A DNA stretch of 64,000 nt from Marinobacter mobilis (GTDB lineage Bacteria > Pseudomonadota > Gammaproteobacteria > Pseudomonadales > Oleiphilaceae), in NCBI RefSeq assembly GCF_900106945.1, contig NZ_FNNE01000004.1:124001-188000 (forward strand), given 5' to 3'. This document shows positions 51,314 through 61,405 of this stretch, piece by piece. Position 1 is the first letter of the stretch; each line of letters begins with the position of its first letter. A model generated the notes under the pieces. The model was not told where the DNA came from. It saw only the letters and a program-made list of their open reading frames with translations, and searched no databases. Position numbers and translations under genes: made by a program.

Positions 51314-53512
51314 TCAGGCCTGTAGCCCTGGCGCCTGGTTGCTTCTGGGCGTAAAGCATTCGTCCAACCACTGCTCGGCAGGTATCGGCTTGCTGAAGTA
51401 GTAACCCTGGATCACGGTGTTAGGGAAGTGCTGTAAGTACTGTAACTGTGTTGAGGTTTCCACACCCTCGACCACTGTCCTCAGGCCCAGTTCGGCGGCC
51501 ATGTTGTGAATCATGGATACGATGGAGCGGCCACTGCGATCGCCGTTGATGGTCTGGGTGAACGAGCGATCAATCTTGAGTTCCTGAATGGGCAGTTGCT
51601 GGAGGTAACTCAAACTGGAATAACCGGTGCCGAAATCGTCGATTGACACTTCAATGCCCAGCCCCGCGAGCGCATGGAGCTTGCTGACCACCGCTGTGAG
51701 CTCCTGGATCATCAGACTTTCGGTCAGCTCCAGAGTGAGATGATGGCCACCAATGCGGTGCTTGCGAAGGCTGCTGATGATGTGGCTGATGAAATCATCC
51801 CGGGCAAAGTGGCTGGGGCTGATGTTGATGGCCAGCCGCAGTGAGCCCAGCTGCTTCTGGTGGTTTCTGATGATCATCAAAACCTGGTCCAGAACCCAGC
51901 GGTCGAGCTCACTGATGTTGCCTTCGGATTCCGCCAGGGGGATGAACGCGGCGGGTGAGACCATACCAAGTTCGGGGTGCTGCCAGCGCAACAGGGCTTC
52001 GGCGCCAACGACCTGGCCGTTGATATCATGCTGGGACTGCAGGTAGACCGTCAGCTCCTGCCGAGGAATGGCGTTGTGCAGGGCCTGGCTGAGACGAAAC
52101 TGTTCCATGGCCTCGTGGCCCATGCGCTCGTTGAAAAAAACGATATCCCCCATTTTTTCCCGCTTGGCCTTGGCGTGAGCCATTTCAGCATTTCTGAGGA
52201 CATCCTTGGCGCTTTCCGGAAGGGTGCCTGGAATCAGGGTTACCCCCTGGGTAACGCTCAGGTTCAGTATTTGATCGGCGATGACCATCGGCTCGCACAG
52301 TTGCTCCTGTATCCGGGTGGACAGTGCCAGGGCGCGGTTTGCCTTGAGCTGGTCGTCGCAGCGCCGCGGCGCCAACAGGATGGCAAATTTGTCGCCGGCG
52401 ATTCGGGCGATGGTTTCATTGTTGGACATGCCGTTCGCCAGTCGATTGGACACTTCCGTTAATACCTGGTCCCCGGCTTCCAGGCCCAGAGACTCATTGA
52501 TGGCTTTGAAACGGTCGATATCGACAATAATGGCGGCTGCCACCGCTTCGCCTTCAGCGCACAGCTGTACGGTGGCTTCCAGCCGTTGCAGAAACAGCAT
52601 CCGGTTGGGCAGGGAGGTCAGGGAATCGTACCAGGTCAGGAAATCGATGGTGCTCTGGTTTTGCTTGTTGGTGGAAATATCACTGAACACCGAGACGTAG
52701 TGCGATATTCGGCCTTCGCTATCAGACACGGCTCGAATGGTCCGCAGCTCGGGGTAGGTTTCGCCGCCCTTGCGCTGGTTGATCAGCTCGCCTTGCCAAT
52801 ACCCGGTTTTCTGGATGCGCTTCCAGATCTCCGTCGATAGCTCGGCCCGCTTCAGGGTGTTGCGAAGCTCGGCCTGGTTTCGGTTGACGACTTCTTCGGC
52901 CCTGTAACCGGTTATGCGGGTGAAGGCAGGGTTGACCGCCTTGATGATGCCGGCGGCATCGGTCACGGTGATGCCCTCCATCGACTGGCTGAAGACCGCG
53001 TCGAGTAGCATGCCCTGAGGGCTGAAGATAGGCCCGTCGGCGCCGTCCCGTCCGGTCTGTACCTCAGTAGCAATCGAGGCATCCAGCTTCGAGGCGGTAT
53101 GGGACAGGCGGTCCATCATGCCGTGTACCGACAGGTGGGAGCGGATTCGGGCCATCACCACGGAGCGGTTGAATGGCTTGTGGATATAATCCACGGCGCC
53201 GAGACGGAACCCCTTTTCCTCGGACTCGCTGTCGGTGGCGGCCGTCACGAAGATGATCGGGATGTGCCGGAACTGCGGATTTTTTTTCAGGGTCCCGCAC
53301 ACCTCATATCCGTCCATGCCGGGCATCATGACATCCAGCAGGATCAGGTCCGGTATCGAGTCACTCTCAACGAACTGAAGGGCCCGGGCACCGCTGGTGG
53401 CAACGGCCAGTTCAAAGTCGAAGCGTAATGTATCGGAAAGAATACGAAGATTGTTGGGCTCGTCATCAACCAACAGGATCAGCGGTTTATCGGGAAATTT
53501 GGATCCGTCCAT
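51314..53512 (-). CDS. REC-PAS-GGDEF-EAL cyclic-di-GMP signalling protein
   Basis: A 732-residue cytoplasmic protein. Receiver 10-125 has Asp60 as phospho-acceptor and Lys112. PAS follows at about 165-285. The GGDEF-type domain (about 290-450) has AGDKF (372-376) in place of GG[D/E]EF, so cyclase activity is probably lost. The EAL domain (about 465-720) is intact: AEALLRW (504-510), INISPSHF, LELTES, DDFGTGYSS and KIDRSF, so the protein is likely a phosphodiesterase controlled by phosphorylation. Start ATG 53512 has GTGAGG 6 nt upstream; that same GTGAGG contains the stop codon of the upstream remnant gene. Confidence 0.93.
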   Translation of the reverse strand: MDGSKFPDKPLILLVDDEPNNLRILSDTLRFDFELAVATSGARALQFVESDSIPDLILLDVMMPGMDGYEVCGTLKKNPQFRHIPIIFVTAATDSESEEKGFRLGAVDYIHKPFNRSVVMARIRSHLSVHGMMDRLSHTASKLDASIATEVQTGRDGADGPIFSPQGMLLDAVFSQSMEGITVTDAAGIIKAVNPAFTRITGYRAEEVVNRNQAELRNTLKRAELSTEIWKRIQKTGYWQGELINQRKGGETYPELRTIRAVSDSEGRISHYVSVFSDISTNKQNQSTIDFLTWYDSLTSLPNRMLFLQRLEATVQLCAEGEAVAAAIIVDIDRFKAINESLGLEAGDQVLTEVSNRLANGMSNNETIARIAGDKFAILLAPRRCDDQLKANRALALSTRIQEQLCEPMVIADQILNLSVTQGVTLIPGTLPESAKDVLRNAEMAHAKAKREKMGDIVFFNERMGHEAMEQFRLSQALHNAIPRQELTVYLQSQHDINGQVVGAEALLRWQHPELGMVSPAAFIPLAESEGNISELDRWVLDQVLMIIRNHQKQLGSLRLAINISPSHFARDDFISHIISSLRKHRIGGHHLTLELTESLMIQELTAVVSKLHALAGLGIEVSIDDFGTGYSSLSYLQQLPIQELKIDRSFTQTINGDRSGRSIVSMIHNMAAELGLRTVVEGVETSTQLQYLQHFPNTVIQGYYFSKPIPAEQWLDECFTPRSNQAPGLQA

Positions 53513-53520
53513 GGGAAACC

Positions 53521-54042
53521 TCACAAGGTGTACAAGTGTACAACCATCACGGCGGCGGTCATGGCAATGATCGGCAGGTCACGATAGGAGTAGCGTTTGC
53601 GAAGCTGGTGACAGGCTTCGAACCCGTCCATGTCTGGCATATGCAGATCCATCAGGATCAGGTCGTAGTCCTGTTGCTGCACCAGTTTCAGGGCTTCTTC
53701 GCCATTAGCGGCGGTGTCTGCCGACAGGCTCAGCTTGGCCAGCAGGTACAGTGCCTGGGTGAGCTGCTCTCGTTTGCGTTGCGGGTCTGGCTCATTGATC
53801 GCGGCTTGCAGCAACGGTGATCTGGCGACACCTGACAGTTCCAGAAGCGGAACGGAAAGGGCATCCTGCAGGTGAGCCCGGCTCTCGGCCAGCAGGCGAG
53901 AGGCGGTATGGTTTGCCTCCAGCTCCGATTGTTGTCGGGACTGCTGGTAAACCTGCCAGGTAATTAAAAGTATCAGTATCAGTACCGGAATACACAGCAG
54001 CAGTATTTGTGGCAAGGTCTGCTGATTCACCCCCTTTAACAT
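53521..54042 (-). pseudogene. Internally deleted hybrid histidine kinase remnant
   Basis: A 173-codon open frame that looks like the two ends of a hybrid sensor kinase joined in frame. Residues 1-95 are a sensor N-terminus with one membrane helix (11-30) and an incomplete periplasmic part; residues about 105-165 are the middle of a receiver domain ([12 protein letters not shown], then [11 protein letters not shown] with Asp132). The HAMP, kinase and ATPase domains, the receiver's first acidic pair and its conserved lysine are all missing. It still has a strong AAGGAGG start and is translationally coupled to the EAL gene, so it may be kept as a leader or membrane peptide. Confidence 0.7.
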
Positions 54043-54262
54043 CGCAAAGCCTCCTTGCGTGAGTCCAGGGTCAATCCATTGTCGGCATGCGGCCAGGTTC
54101 GTCCGTAAGCATGGTCGCTATTGGGCGTTTTGCAACAGTTGGTAGGAATGAAAACTATTTAAATGGGGAATGGCTCGGCTTTGGGGGGCGCTGACTGCTT
54201 ATTGGGGGCACCGCCCGGGCCCTGACTGCGGTCATAACCCAGGCGGTGAGGTGCGACGCCGT

Positions 54263-55891
54263 TCAGGCGGTCCGCAGGTCTTTTCTCAGAATCTTGCCCA
54301 CGTTGGACTTGGGCAGCTCATCCAGAATGATCACGTCTTTGGGGACCTTGTACGCGGCCAGGTTGTCGCGGCAGTAGGCCTGTACCGCCTCGGTGGTCAG
54401 TTCGCCCTTGCCGGACGGGGCCACGAACAGGCGGATACGCTCGCCGGTCTTTTCATCGGGGGCGCCAACACAGGCCGCCTCGGCGACGGTGTCGAGTTCG
54501 CAGGCCACGGCCTCGACCTCGTTGGGGTAGACGTTGAAGCCGGAGACGATGAGCATGTCTTTCTTGCGGTCGACAATCTCAAACATGCCGTTGGCGTGCA
54601 TCACGGCGATATCGCCGGTACGGAAGTAGCCATCGTCGGTGAAGGCCTCGGCGGTGGCGTCGGGACGGTTCCAGTAGCCCTGCATCACCTGCGGGCCTTT
54701 GGCGCAGAGCTCGCCAGGCTGATCAACGCCCAGTGGCTGGTTGTCGTCACCGAGAATCTTGATGTCGGTGGACGGCACCGGGAAGCCGACGGTGCTGGAG
54801 AAGCTGTCCTGGCCCAAGGGGTTGAGGGTGAGGATGGGCGCGGTTTCCGACAGCCCGAAGCCCTCCAGAATGTGGGAACCGGTGACGTCTTTCCAGCGCT
54901 CCGAGGTGCTGGGGAAGATCTTGGCGCCGCCGCCGAAGGCAACCTTGTAGTTGGAGAAATCCACCTCCTTGAACAGCGGATGCATGGTCATGCCGGCGTA
55001 CAGGGTGTTGACGCCGCCAATCACCGAGAACTTCGAGTCCTTGATGGCGTTGAGGTAGGCTTCCATATCCCGCGGGTTGGGGATGAGGATGGCCTTGGCG
55101 CCAATGGCAGCATAGGCAATGTAAATCATCAGGCCGAAGATGTGGTACATCGGCAGCGACACCACCAGGATTTCCTTGCCCTCTTCGTTGGCGCTGGGCA
55201 CGAAGGCGCGGAACTGCTCGGAGTTGGCAATCAGGTTGCGGTTGGTCAGGGTGGCGCCTTTGGATGGACCCGTGGTACCGCCGGTGTACTGCAGGAACAG
55301 TACGTCGTCGCCGGCTATGGCGACAGCGTCCGGCTGGCTGCCGTCGTGGTTCTTCAGCAGGTCCGCAAGGCTGGCATGGTCACCCAGGGTGTCGGCGATC
55401 GGGCCGGCCGGGATCGGTGCGTCGGTACCATCACCCGGAGCCACGGTGACCACCTGACGGATACCGGTTTTACTGCGAACTTCGGCCAGTGCCGGGGTAG
55501 AGCCGTTATAGGCGAAAATCACCGAAGCGCCGGAATCGTTGAGTTGGTGCTCCAGTTCCCGCGCCGTATACAGCGGGTTGACGTTCACCTGTACCGCGCC
55601 AACCTTGAGGATGGCGGCCATCACGATTGGATAGGCGAACAGGTTGGGCAGCATCACCGCAACGCGATCACCCTTGCGGATACCAAACTCCTGCTGCAGG
55701 GCGTTGGCGAGAGCGTCGGACAGACGGTCGAGATCACGGTAGCTCAGGGTGAGACCAAAGCACTCCAGGGCCGTGTGATCCGGAAACTTGCGATAGGCCT
55801 GCTGGAACAGTTCAGCCACGGATGAAAACGCATCCGGATTGATGGTGTGAGGAATCGCTTCCGGGTAGTGGGTGAGCCACGGTTTTGTCAT
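54263..55891 (-). CDS. Long-chain acyl-CoA synthetase (FadD-like)
   Basis: A 542-residue ANL-superfamily ligase that activates fatty acids with ATP and CoA. Visible are the P-loop LQYTGGTTGPSKGA (near 205), the GFGLSETAP motif, YFRTGDIAVM and the C-terminal lysine in KSNVGKILRKDLR. It could supply acyl-CoA to the acyl-CoA dehydrogenase of this window. It sits inside the signalling cluster but is probably its own unit, with gaps of about 150 and 220 bp. Confidence 0.93.
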   Translation of the reverse strand: MTKPWLTHYPEAIPHTINPDAFSSVAELFQQAYRKFPDHTALECFGLTLSYRDLDRLSDALANALQQEFGIRKGDRVAVMLPNLFAYPIVMAAILKVGAVQVNVNPLYTARELEHQLNDSGASVIFAYNGSTPALAEVRSKTGIRQVVTVAPGDGTDAPIPAGPIADTLGDHASLADLLKNHDGSQPDAVAIAGDDVLFLQYTGGTTGPSKGATLTNRNLIANSEQFRAFVPSANEEGKEILVVSLPMYHIFGLMIYIAYAAIGAKAILIPNPRDMEAYLNAIKDSKFSVIGGVNTLYAGMTMHPLFKEVDFSNYKVAFGGGAKIFPSTSERWKDVTGSHILEGFGLSETAPILTLNPLGQDSFSSTVGFPVPSTDIKILGDDNQPLGVDQPGELCAKGPQVMQGYWNRPDATAEAFTDDGYFRTGDIAVMHANGMFEIVDRKKDMLIVSGFNVYPNEVEAVACELDTVAEAACVGAPDEKTGERIRLFVAPSGKGELTTEAVQAYCRDNLAAYKVPKDVIILDELPKSNVGKILRKDLRTA

Positions 55892-56043
55892 TGTTGGAAC
55901 TCGCTGATGGTTGAGTGTGTCTGCCGGAGACAGGGTTACGGTAGCGTCCGAGTCTAATCAGCGAAAATCCGAAATACTGTCAATGAGATGACAATTGCCA
56001 AAGCGCGCGGTGTGGCTCATACAACGGGGCTGCCCGAACCCGT

Positions 56044-59000
56044 TCAACGGGTAGGCAGCAGCTCGATGGCCCGGGCAAAGTCCATCTTTGCCATGGCCTC
56101 ATCCAGTGTCCTGAAGCGGTCCGCCGGCAACTGCTGACGTAACGAAGGTGCCAGTTGCTGGTAGAGTTCCACCGCTGCAAACCGGTTCCGCTCAAGGGCT
56201 TCACGCAGCTCCGCCAACGTTTCCCGCGCCAGGGGCGGAACCTCTCTGGCAGAACCTTGCGGTTCCTCCTCGTATTGCTGTAATACCGGAGTGATGGCTT
56301 GCTGCAGCCTGCGGTAATGTTCCGCAAGTTCAGCCAGTTGCCCGGGCATATGCTCAAGCCGGTTGTCGCACAGATCCATTTCGATGTTCCTGGCAAGCCT
56401 GCGGGCGGCATCGGCACCAATCACCCCGGCACTACCGACAAACTTGTGGATCCGCGCCCGCAGGTCGTCACGCGCCTGCTCATTGGAAGGCATGGAAGCG
56501 GGTTGCTCAAGATCCCGGTTGTTGTTGATGAAGTGCCGAAGCAGTCGCATGAACATGGCAACGTCATTGCCTGCTTGAGCGCGGGCCTGGTTGACATCAA
56601 TTCCCTCAAGCGACGGCCAGGTCCTGGCCGGATCCTGACGGTTTGTCTTGGTAACAACCGGTACCGGCTTGCCCCTGCTGGCTTCGACATAGCGGCGGAC
56701 GGCGTGAACCAGGCGATCCCGCTCGACCGGTTTGGTGAGGTAGTCGTTCATACCGGCACGGAGAGCCTTCTGATGTTCACTGGCCATGGCCGAGGCAGTC
56801 AACGCGACCACCGGCAACTGTTTCAGGGCGTCGATGCGACGGATTTCGCGAACCGCCGCAGTGCCATCCATCACTGGCATCTGGATGTCCATCAGCACGA
56901 GATCCACATGGTGCCCCGCTGTTTGCAGCCAGGCCAATGCCTCGGCACCATTCTCACAGGTGCTGACGGTAGCCCCCTCGTTGGTCAGCATTTGGGTGAC
57001 GACATAGAGGTTCATGGGGCTGTCGTCCACCACCAGAACCCGCACTCCGTGCAGCCAGTCCAGCTGATCCTGGTTTATTTCAGAACTGCTGAGCAGGTAG
57101 TTGACGTCGTTGAAGTGGTTCTGGAACGCCGCGTTGACCTGGTTGAACAGCTCCGACATGTCGATGGGCTTGGTCAGAATGGCATCTGGAAGGTTTGACA
57201 GGGGCGAGCGTTGGAGTCGTTCCACTTCGTGCCCGGTAATCATCAACGAGCCCGGGAGTTGTTCGGGGGCGTGAGTCTGGTGGAGCCGCTGAAGGGCTTT
57301 CAGGCCATCGAGCTCGGGCATCATCCAGTCAATAATCAGACAATCTACAGGCTGGCCCGCCTGCTCCAGTTCGTTATAGCGTGCCAGCAGCTCCTTGCCA
57401 CCCCCGACGCTGTCCACCTGCCAGCCCAGGCTTTGGCACATCGCGACCAGTACTTCCCGGTCGGCGGGGTTGTCGTCGGCCAGCAGGACCCGCAGCCGTT
57501 GTCTGCCGAAGCCCGCTTCCTGCATGTCGTGGTCGCTGACAATGCGTAGAGGAAGCTCGACGGTAAAGCGGCTGCCTTTACCCGGTGTGCTTGCCACCGT
57601 AACACTGCCCCCCATTTCTTCGCACAGCTGCCTGACAATGACCAGGCCGAGGCCCGTGCCACCGAAGTTCCGGGTGACCGAATTGTCGGCCTGCTGGAAT
57701 GGCCGGAACAGTCTCGGCAGGACATCTGGCGGAATGCCGATGCCGGTGTCTTCAACCACAAACCTCAGGCGTTGTTGCTGCTGACCGTCGTCGCTGGCTG
57801 TAGCCTTTTCGGCCAGCTCGACGGTCAGTGTGACGTGGCCACTGCGGGTAAACTTGATGGCATTACTGATCAGGTTGAGGAACACCTGTTGCAACCGGGT
57901 TGAATCACCGATCACATGGCCGCTGGCTTCAGCGGGAAGTCCACTGAATGTCAGTTCGAGGCCTTTCTGCTCGGCGATTGGCCTCATCAGTGACTCAATA
58001 TCAGCGAGCACCGCCTCGAGCTGTACCGGGGCCATTTCAAGGTTGATCTCGCCGGCTTCGATCTTGCTGTAATCCAGAACATCGTTGATGAGCGCGAGCA
58101 GCAGTTTGCCGGCGACTTTGATCCGGCCGATTTCCTGACATACCTCGTCATTGATATCCTTCCGACGTTCGAGCATGTCGGTGAGGCCGATCACACTGTT
58201 CAGCGGGGTGCGGATTTCGTGGCTGATATTGGCGATGAAATCTGTTTTTGCCTGGTTGGCCGCCTCCGCGCTGTTTCGGGCCTCCTGCTGAAGACGGGCG
58301 ACTTCCTGGCGCTCGGAGATATCCCGGAACCAGCCGTAGGCAAAATTCCTGCCGTTGGCGTCCGTGTAATGGTTGACCGATACCTCAACAGGCACAATGT
58401 TTCCGTTTGCCAGGCGGTGGGTACTCTCGAGCAGCATGTGGTCGGCACCCTTGATCTGTTCAATCAGGGGATGAACACTCTGCTCATTGCAGTTGGGGGC
58501 CCAGTCGGGCAGATGCCAGCCGGTCATGGTTTCCCGGGATGCGCCGAAGTGTGACCGGGTTGCTTCGTTGAAATCGATCAGGCGTATGCCATCGTCCAGG
58601 TCCACATGGTAGAAGCAGTCGTTGGATTTCTCGATCATGTTGAGGGCGAGCTGGCGCTGCTCTTCGGCAGATTTGCGCCGGGTAACATCAAGAATGCTGC
58701 AGATCACCAGATTGCCGTGTTTCCCGGCGGCTGGGCTGAGACTGATGTTGACCGGAAACTCTGAACCGTCCTTGCGTTGCCCACACAGGTCGCTGCGCAT
58801 GGACATTTCCCGGTTATCGGGGTGGCGCATGTAGCTTGCCCTGGCACCGACATGGGCATGACGATTCTTCTGGGGTACCAGGATATCGACGGACTGGCCG
58901 AGCAGTTCGTCACGCTGGTAGCCAAACATTTGGCAGGTTCGGGCGTTGGCCGTGACAATAAGGCCTGTTTCATCGACACAGATAATGCCTGCCGGGGTCA

Positions 59001-60150
59001 TATCGAAAAGGGCCTTGACCATCTGGCCCGACGAAATCATCTCATCCCTGCGCTGCTTGAAGGCTGTCCAGAGCAGGCTGATGTAGGCAAGTGCCAGCAG
59101 GTAGATTCCGCCTATCAGCCAGTTGTACCTGCCATACAGAATGGACGCATGCAACAGCCTGGTGTCAGTAACCAGGCGCACCGCATACCAATGGGTCGGG
59201 TCAGGGGTATCGTCGCCATCCGGTGAAGTGACAGAGGGCAGGGAGACTGGCACCGGCAGGGGTTTGATGAGGAACAGGCCGTGCCGGGTGCTGACCGTGG
59301 TTTCGTTGTTCTGGATGGCCTGCCAGACCGCCGGATAGTCGAGGCTGAAGCGGTCCTGTTCACGGTTGAACATGAACGCAAACTCCCGCTCAGTACTGGC
59401 CGGTGACTTGAGGTAATAGCCCTGGTAATCAAGCAGAAAACTGACGTTATCGCTGACGGCGCCTTGCCCCGTGTCCTGGCGGGGAAACAACTGGTCCAGG
59501 GTGTGCCGGGCCCGGTAGTTCGAGACCACGACCGCTTGGAGCGTACCCGTCGGGTCAATCACCGGCATTGCAAAACGGATCACGGGTTTGTGGGGGACCT
59601 CGACTTTGCCCTGCTCGACATTGAGGTCCAGCGGAGAAACAAAAACCTCACCGGCCGCGAGAGTCAGGCTTTCCTTAAAATAGTACCGGTCAGACTTGTT
59701 TTGCAGCTCGGCCCTGCTCACCTCCCGGCATTGCCCTTCGTCATAGTCGACCCGGATCAGCTCCTGCCCGTCGGGGCCAATAATCCGCAGCTGGTCGTAC
59801 TGGCCATAGGCTGTGCAGAATGCCTTCAATACCGAGGCGGATTCGGCGCGTGCGCTTTCGTTGCCGTCATTGAGAAAGCGGCGGATCGTTGGCGACTCAG
59901 CCAGCAGGCGAATATCGCCGAGACGCTCCTGGAACAGCGAGTTAACCAGCTGCTCGGCCCGAATAAGCGTGCCGCTTTCCTGCTCCTTGATGGCGAGCAG
60001 GCGTTCGTCTTCATACTGCAGTATTAAGGGTAGTATCAGGGCAGTGACAACAGCCAGGGTCAGGCTGAACCAGGTCAGCCAGCTGCGCAGGAACTTCGGC
60101 GACAGTTCATTCATCATGGCTGGGGCTCGTTTGTCCGGTTTGACATACAC
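56044..60150 (-). CDS. Hybrid sensor histidine kinase with two receivers and HPt
   Basis: A 1368-residue phosphorelay protein. A transmembrane helix (24-46), a large periplasmic sensor (about 50-340, Cache-like), a second helix (342-364), PAS (about 375-490), a second PAS (about 505-615), HisKA with His644 in NISHEIRTPLNS, HATPase with NLISNAIKFTR and DTGIGIP, receiver 1 with Asp941, receiver 2 with Asp1088 and a full KP motif, and HPt with His1235 in IHKFVGSAG. It starts at GTG 60150; ATG at 60117 is an alternative. It follows the REC-GGDEF gene by 33 nt, so HPt phosphate could pass to that protein. Confidence 0.93.
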   Translation of the reverse strand: MYVKPDKRAPAMMNELSPKFLRSWLTWFSLTLAVVTALILPLILQYEDERLLAIKEQESGTLIRAEQLVNSLFQERLGDIRLLAESPTIRRFLNDGNESARAESASVLKAFCTAYGQYDQLRIIGPDGQELIRVDYDEGQCREVSRAELQNKSDRYYFKESLTLAAGEVFVSPLDLNVEQGKVEVPHKPVIRFAMPVIDPTGTLQAVVVSNYRARHTLDQLFPRQDTGQGAVSDNVSFLLDYQGYYLKSPASTEREFAFMFNREQDRFSLDYPAVWQAIQNNETTVSTRHGLFLIKPLPVPVSLPSVTSPDGDDTPDPTHWYAVRLVTDTRLLHASILYGRYNWLIGGIYLLALAYISLLWTAFKQRRDEMISSGQMVKALFDMTPAGIICVDETGLIVTANARTCQMFGYQRDELLGQSVDILVPQKNRHAHVGARASYMRHPDNREMSMRSDLCGQRKDGSEFPVNISLSPAAGKHGNLVICSILDVTRRKSAEEQRQLALNMIEKSNDCFYHVDLDDGIRLIDFNEATRSHFGASRETMTGWHLPDWAPNCNEQSVHPLIEQIKGADHMLLESTHRLANGNIVPVEVSVNHYTDANGRNFAYGWFRDISERQEVARLQQEARNSAEAANQAKTDFIANISHEIRTPLNSVIGLTDMLERRKDINDEVCQEIGRIKVAGKLLLALINDVLDYSKIEAGEINLEMAPVQLEAVLADIESLMRPIAEQKGLELTFSGLPAEASGHVIGDSTRLQQVFLNLISNAIKFTRSGHVTLTVELAEKATASDDGQQQQRLRFVVEDTGIGIPPDVLPRLFRPFQQADNSVTRNFGGTGLGLVIVRQLCEEMGGSVTVASTPGKGSRFTVELPLRIVSDHDMQEAGFGRQRLRVLLADDNPADREVLVAMCQSLGWQVDSVGGGKELLARYNELEQAGQPVDCLIIDWMMPELDGLKALQRLHQTHAPEQLPGSLMITGHEVERLQRSPLSNLPDAILTKPIDMSELFNQVNAAFQNHFNDVNYLLSSSEINQDQLDWLHGVRVLVVDDSPMNLYVVTQMLTNEGATVSTCENGAEALAWLQTAGHHVDLVLMDIQMPVMDGTAAVREIRRIDALKQLPVVALTASAMASEHQKALRAGMNDYLTKPVERDRLVHAVRRYVEASRGKPVPVVTKTNRQDPARTWPSLEGIDVNQARAQAGNDVAMFMRLLRHFINNNRDLEQPASMPSNEQARDDLRARIHKFVGSAGVIGADAARRLARNIEMDLCDNRLEHMPGQLAELAEHYRRLQQAITPVLQQYEEEPQGSAREVPPLARETLAELREALERNRFAAVELYQQLAPSLRQQLPADRFRTLDEAMAKMDFARAIELLPTR

Positions 60151-60183
60151 GTGGTTAGAGGTGGGGCGGCCACCGTCTGGCTC

Positions 60184-61125
60184 TCACTGTTCAAGCAGGT
60201 AAGCCACCCGGTTCCGGCCGGTATTCTTGGCACGGTACAGGCTGGCATCCGCCTGTTGCAAGAGCTCCTGTCGGCGACCTTCACAGTTGTGGGTGCTGGC
60301 AATACCGATACTGATCGTGACGGTGTCGGATACCTGCGACATCTGGTGGGGAATGGCCAGTGCCACCACGGCCGCACGGATTTTCTCGGCCACTACCCTG
60401 GCACTGTCACTGTCGGCTTCTGGCAGCAGGCAGGCGAACTCCTCGCCGCCATACCGTGCCACCAGGTCACGGCCCCGCTGCAACTGCTTGCTGATGGTAT
60501 CGGCCACCGCTTGCAGGCAGTTATCGCCCTTCTGGTGGCCATAGCTATCGTTGTAGTGTTTGAAATAGTCGATATCGATCATCATCACCGAGAGCGGCTT
60601 GTGGGCTCGCAGGCAGGCCCGGCATTCCCGCTCAAAGCGGTCGTCAAATTCACGGCGGTTAAACAATCCGGTCAGGCTGTCACGAATTGCCAGGTAATTC
60701 AGGGTATCGGCCTGTTTTTTCAAACGCACATGGGTATCGACCCGGGCCCGGAGAACAACCGGTGAGAAGGGTTTGGTGATGAAATCGACGCCGCCCACTT
60801 CAAAACTGCGAACCTCGTCGTCCTGGTTGTCCTTTGAAGTCAGGAAGATGACGGGAATGTCCCTGGTGTCCTCATTTTGCCGCAAGCGCCGGCAGGTCTC
60901 GAAGCCATTCAGGCCGGGCATTATGATGTCCAGGAGAATCAGGCTCGGGTGCAATTCTTTCGCCAGCTTCAGGCCGGCCTCGCCCGAGGTGGCGACATGA
61001 ACGTCGTAGGTAGTCTCCAGGGTTGCGCCGATCGACAAGAGCAGCTCCGGGCTGTCATCGATTACCAGGATAGTACCGCTCACCAAACTTTCTGCCTCAT
61101 TTCTAACCTCACTCGTAATACCCAT
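60184..61125 (-). CDS. REC-GGDEF diguanylate cyclase
   Basis: A 313-residue response regulator making cyclic di-GMP. Receiver (about 18-130) has Asp66 and KPF; the GGDEF domain (140-313) has an intact GGEEF (226-230) and the inhibitory I-site RGRD (217-220) exactly five residues before it, so it should be active and feedback-controlled. It is the WspR/PleD-like organisation. The gene is the first of the minus-strand signalling run and lies just upstream of the hybrid kinase. Confidence 0.95.
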   Translation of the reverse strand: MGITSEVRNEAESLVSGTILVIDDSPELLLSIGATLETTYDVHVATSGEAGLKLAKELHPSLILLDIIMPGLNGFETCRRLRQNEDTRDIPVIFLTSKDNQDDEVRSFEVGGVDFITKPFSPVVLRARVDTHVRLKKQADTLNYLAIRDSLTGLFNRREFDDRFERECRACLRAHKPLSVMMIDIDYFKHYNDSYGHQKGDNCLQAVADTISKQLQRGRDLVARYGGEEFACLLPEADSDSARVVAEKIRAAVVALAIPHQMSQVSDTVTISIGIASTHNCEGRRQELLQQADASLYRAKNTGRNRVAYLLEQ

Positions 61126-61270
61126 ACCGGAAGGTGCTCAGGGTTCAATTTATCGAAATTTTGCACTGTATTGCCAACTTTTTACAAAGTCGTGGTGGTT
61201 GCTGGCCCGGAAAGCCCGTTGACCAATATCAATGCAGTATCCCGGCCATGCGCTACCCTGAGCGCGGAAG

Positions 61271-61289
61271 TTCCACTACGAAAGTGGAA
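61271..61289 (+). other. Small hairpin upstream of nhaB
   Basis: TTCCACT pairs with AGTGGAA (5-nt loop), 116 nt before the nhaB ATG in the 280-bp gap. It is not followed by a clear U-run. Nothing else is recognised in this gap. Confidence 0.3.
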
Positions 61290-61405
61290 GTTGTTAGTTC
61301 TTTTGGCGTGACTTGACGTGAGATGGCGACAAAATGCACAGCGAATCTGCTACCATGCCCGCGCCTTCGGGCTCCCTACGATCTCATTGTTCAAGTGACC
61401 TAGCC

